From positions 1-5,532 of the forward strand of contig JAVEEB010000468.1 in the NCBI GenBank assembly GCA_030840665.1: 5,532 nt of DNA. The letters run 5' to 3'. Below are positions 4,553-5,532 of this stretch, one piece after another. How positions within the stretch are numbered: the stretch's first letter is position 1; every line of letters starts with the position of its first letter. Made by a program: the position numbers and the translations under genes. This DNA comes from Frankiaceae bacterium. Lineage in GTDB: Bacteria > Actinomycetota > Actinomycetes > JAVEEB01. The notes under the pieces were generated by a model. The model worked only from the letters and a program-made list of their open reading frames with translations. It was not told where the DNA came from and searched no databases.

Positions 4553-5532
4553 TCAGGTGCCGAAAACCTGGAACTCCCACAGCGAATACCCGTATGCGGT
4601 GGCGCGTGCCGTGCCGTTCATCCGCACATACCGGCCCGACCCGCTGACCGTCAGCGTCTGCACGCCGCCGGTGCCTGTCGTGGTGCTGTAGATGGTCGTC
4701 CAGGGTCCGGTCGCCGAGGCGGCGGTCTGGATCTGGAACGCCTTGCCGTACGCGGCCTCCCAGTTCAGGACCACCTTGTTGATGCTGTGCGTGGCGCCGA
4801 GGTCGACCTGCAGCCACTGCGGGTCGCTGAACGCGCTCGACCAGCGGGTGCCGGTGTTGCCGTCCGTCGCGAGGGCCGCACCCGAGCCGGCGTTCTCGCT
4901 GGAGGAGGCGGTAGTCGCCTTGCCCTGCGAGAGCAACGTGCTCGTGCCGCCGCCCGGCGTGCCCTGAACGCCGAACTCCCACAGGGAGTAGCCCCATTGC
5001 GTCGTGCGCGCCGTGCCGTACATCCGCACGTACCTACCGCTGCCGGTCACGGCCAGCGTCTGGTTGCCGCCCGTACCCGTCGTGGTGGTGTAGATCGACG
5101 TCCAGTTCGTGCCGTCCTGCGACGTCTGGAGCTGGAACGACTTCGCGGCCGCCGTCTCCCAGTTGAGGTTGACCGACGTGATGTTGTACGACTGGCCGAG
5201 ATCGACCCGGATCCACTGCGGGTCGACGGCCTGCGCGCTCTCCCAGCGGGTGCCCGTGTTGCCGTCCACGGCCATCGCGGCCGTGTTGCCGCCGAGCACG
5301 CTGGACGCCGTCGCCGGCTTACCCTGTGCAACGTTCGTCCCGTTGGTGATGGTGGGCGTTGGCGTTGGCGTGGGCGTGGGCGTCGGGGTGACCGTGCCTG
5401 TGCCACCGCCCGGGAGGGACCACTTCTGCCCCGCCGCGCCCGTGCAGTCGGAGATGTCGAGCGCGGTGCCGTTCGTCGTGGAGTTGGCGGGGTCGTCGAG
5501 GCAGCGGCCGGACTGCGGGTTCTTGTAGCCGC
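4553..5532 (-). CDS. Secreted carbohydrate-binding protein, C-terminal part (ricin-type repeat, PT linker, two F5/8C domains)
   Basis: The gene runs in from the right edge, so the N-terminus and any catalytic domain are missing; 325 codons are visible, the first whole codon ending the base run at 5530. Residues 1-39 are the last repeat of a ricin-B/CBM13 beta-trefoil, with SGRCLDDP, a second Cys in ISDC and the QxW-type GQKW. A (Pro-Thr)6 linker follows (49-60). Two F5/8 type C (discoidin, CBM32) domains then cover about 66-191 and 199-325, each with DGNTGTRW, DPQW, VDLG, NWE, GSGRYVRM and GYSLWEF, joined by PGGGTST. Such modules bind galactose-type and other glycans and usually anchor an extracellular glycoside hydrolase or protease to its polymer; here that is inference. 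The stop is TGA at 4553-4555, followed by a hairpin. Its promoter and export signal lie outside the window. Confidence 0.93.
   Translation of the reverse strand, partial: GYKNPQSGRCLDDPANSTTNGTALDISDCTGAAGQKWSLPGGGTGTVTPTPTPTPTPTPTITNGTNVAQGKPATASSVLGGNTAAMAVDGNTGTRWESAQAVDPQWIRVDLGQSYNITSVNLNWETAAAKSFQLQTSQDGTNWTSIYTTTTGTGGNQTLAVTGSGRYVRMYGTARTTQWGYSLWEFGVQGTPGGGTSTLLSQGKATTASSSENAGSGAALATDGNTGTRWSSAFSDPQWLQVDLGATHSINKVVLNWEAAYGKAFQIQTAASATGPWTTIYSTTTGTGGVQTLTVSGSGRYVRMNGTARATAYGYSLWEFQVFGT
4556..5335 (-). repeat. Tandem duplication encoding the two F5/8C domains
   Basis: The segments 4556-4936 and 4958-5335 encode two copies of the same domain. My hand alignment gives roughly 60 percent identical residues over about 126 positions, and the similarity is also clear in the DNA, for example around 4571-4690 and 4973-5092. 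A 21-base stretch encoding PGGGTST separates them. The divergence points to an old duplication or a long-standing module pair rather than a recent copy. Confidence 0.8.
5351..5386 (-). repeat. Hexanucleotide repeat encoding a (Pro-Thr)6 linker
   Basis: Six Pro-Thr codon pairs (CCN AC[G/C]) run in a row between the ricin-type repeat and the first F5/8C domain. On the plus strand this appears as GGCGTN units. PT linkers are typical flexible hinges between catalytic and binding modules of actinobacterial secreted enzymes. Near-identical units make the tract prone to length change without a frameshift. Confidence 0.9.

Noticed and set aside
5351..5386. Short tandem repeat as a possible CRISPR or regulatory array
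   Set aside because: Units are 6 bp with no spacers and encode an in-frame PT hinge.
5109..5528. Plus-strand frame with a GVGVGV run at the right end
   Set aside because: It is the antisense reading of the Pro-Thr linker and CBM32 domain of the minus-strand gene.

Overview
The window comes from a high-GC bacterium, almost certainly an actinobacterium. The real reading frames use G or C at nearly every third codon position, GTG starts are common, and the order rpf - rsmA - ispE on one strand is a well-known actinobacterial arrangement (rpfB-ksgA-ispE in mycobacteria). I cannot name a genus. A secreted protein with CBM13 and CBM32 type sugar-binding modules suggests a soil or plant-litter polymer degrader.

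Layout, read in the direction of transcription (minus strand, right to left): (1) 5532-4553, the 3' part of a secreted carbohydrate-binding protein with a ricin-type repeat, a Pro-Thr linker and two F5/8 type C (CBM32) domains. A strong 11-bp hairpin (4499-4532) follows it. (2) A short intergenic region with a plausible sigma-70 type promoter (4421-4450) and a ribosome binding site, leading into (3) a secreted Rpf-type cell-wall hydrolase (4384-3440), (4) rsmA/ksgA, 16S rRNA dimethyltransferase (3439-2573), and (5) ispE, the CDP-ME kinase of the MEP isoprenoid pathway (2576-1671). The rpf stop directly abuts the rsmA GTG, and rsmA and ispE overlap by ATGA, so these three look like one translationally coupled operon. 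(6) proS (1644-196) encodes a short, archaeal/eukaryote-type prolyl-tRNA synthetase with a zinc-binding tail. It starts 26 nt after ispE without a Shine-Dalgarno sequence, but with a -10-like hexamer placed as expected for a leaderless mRNA. (7) The leftmost 78 bases probably hold the 3' end of a convergent plus-strand gene. The two converging genes are separated by a large hairpin (121-160), a likely bidirectional terminator.

Functionally the core is housekeeping: Rpf remodels peptidoglycan, RsmA finishes the small ribosomal subunit, IspE feeds isoprenoid (including undecaprenyl carrier) synthesis and ProS charges tRNA-Pro. I see no mobile element, CRISPR array, tRNA or rRNA, and no clear new biological system. 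The points most worth a second look are the probable leaderless start of proS, the unusual class of ProRS, the absence of Shine-Dalgarno sequences on three consecutive genes, and the carbohydrate-binding gene upstream of rpf.
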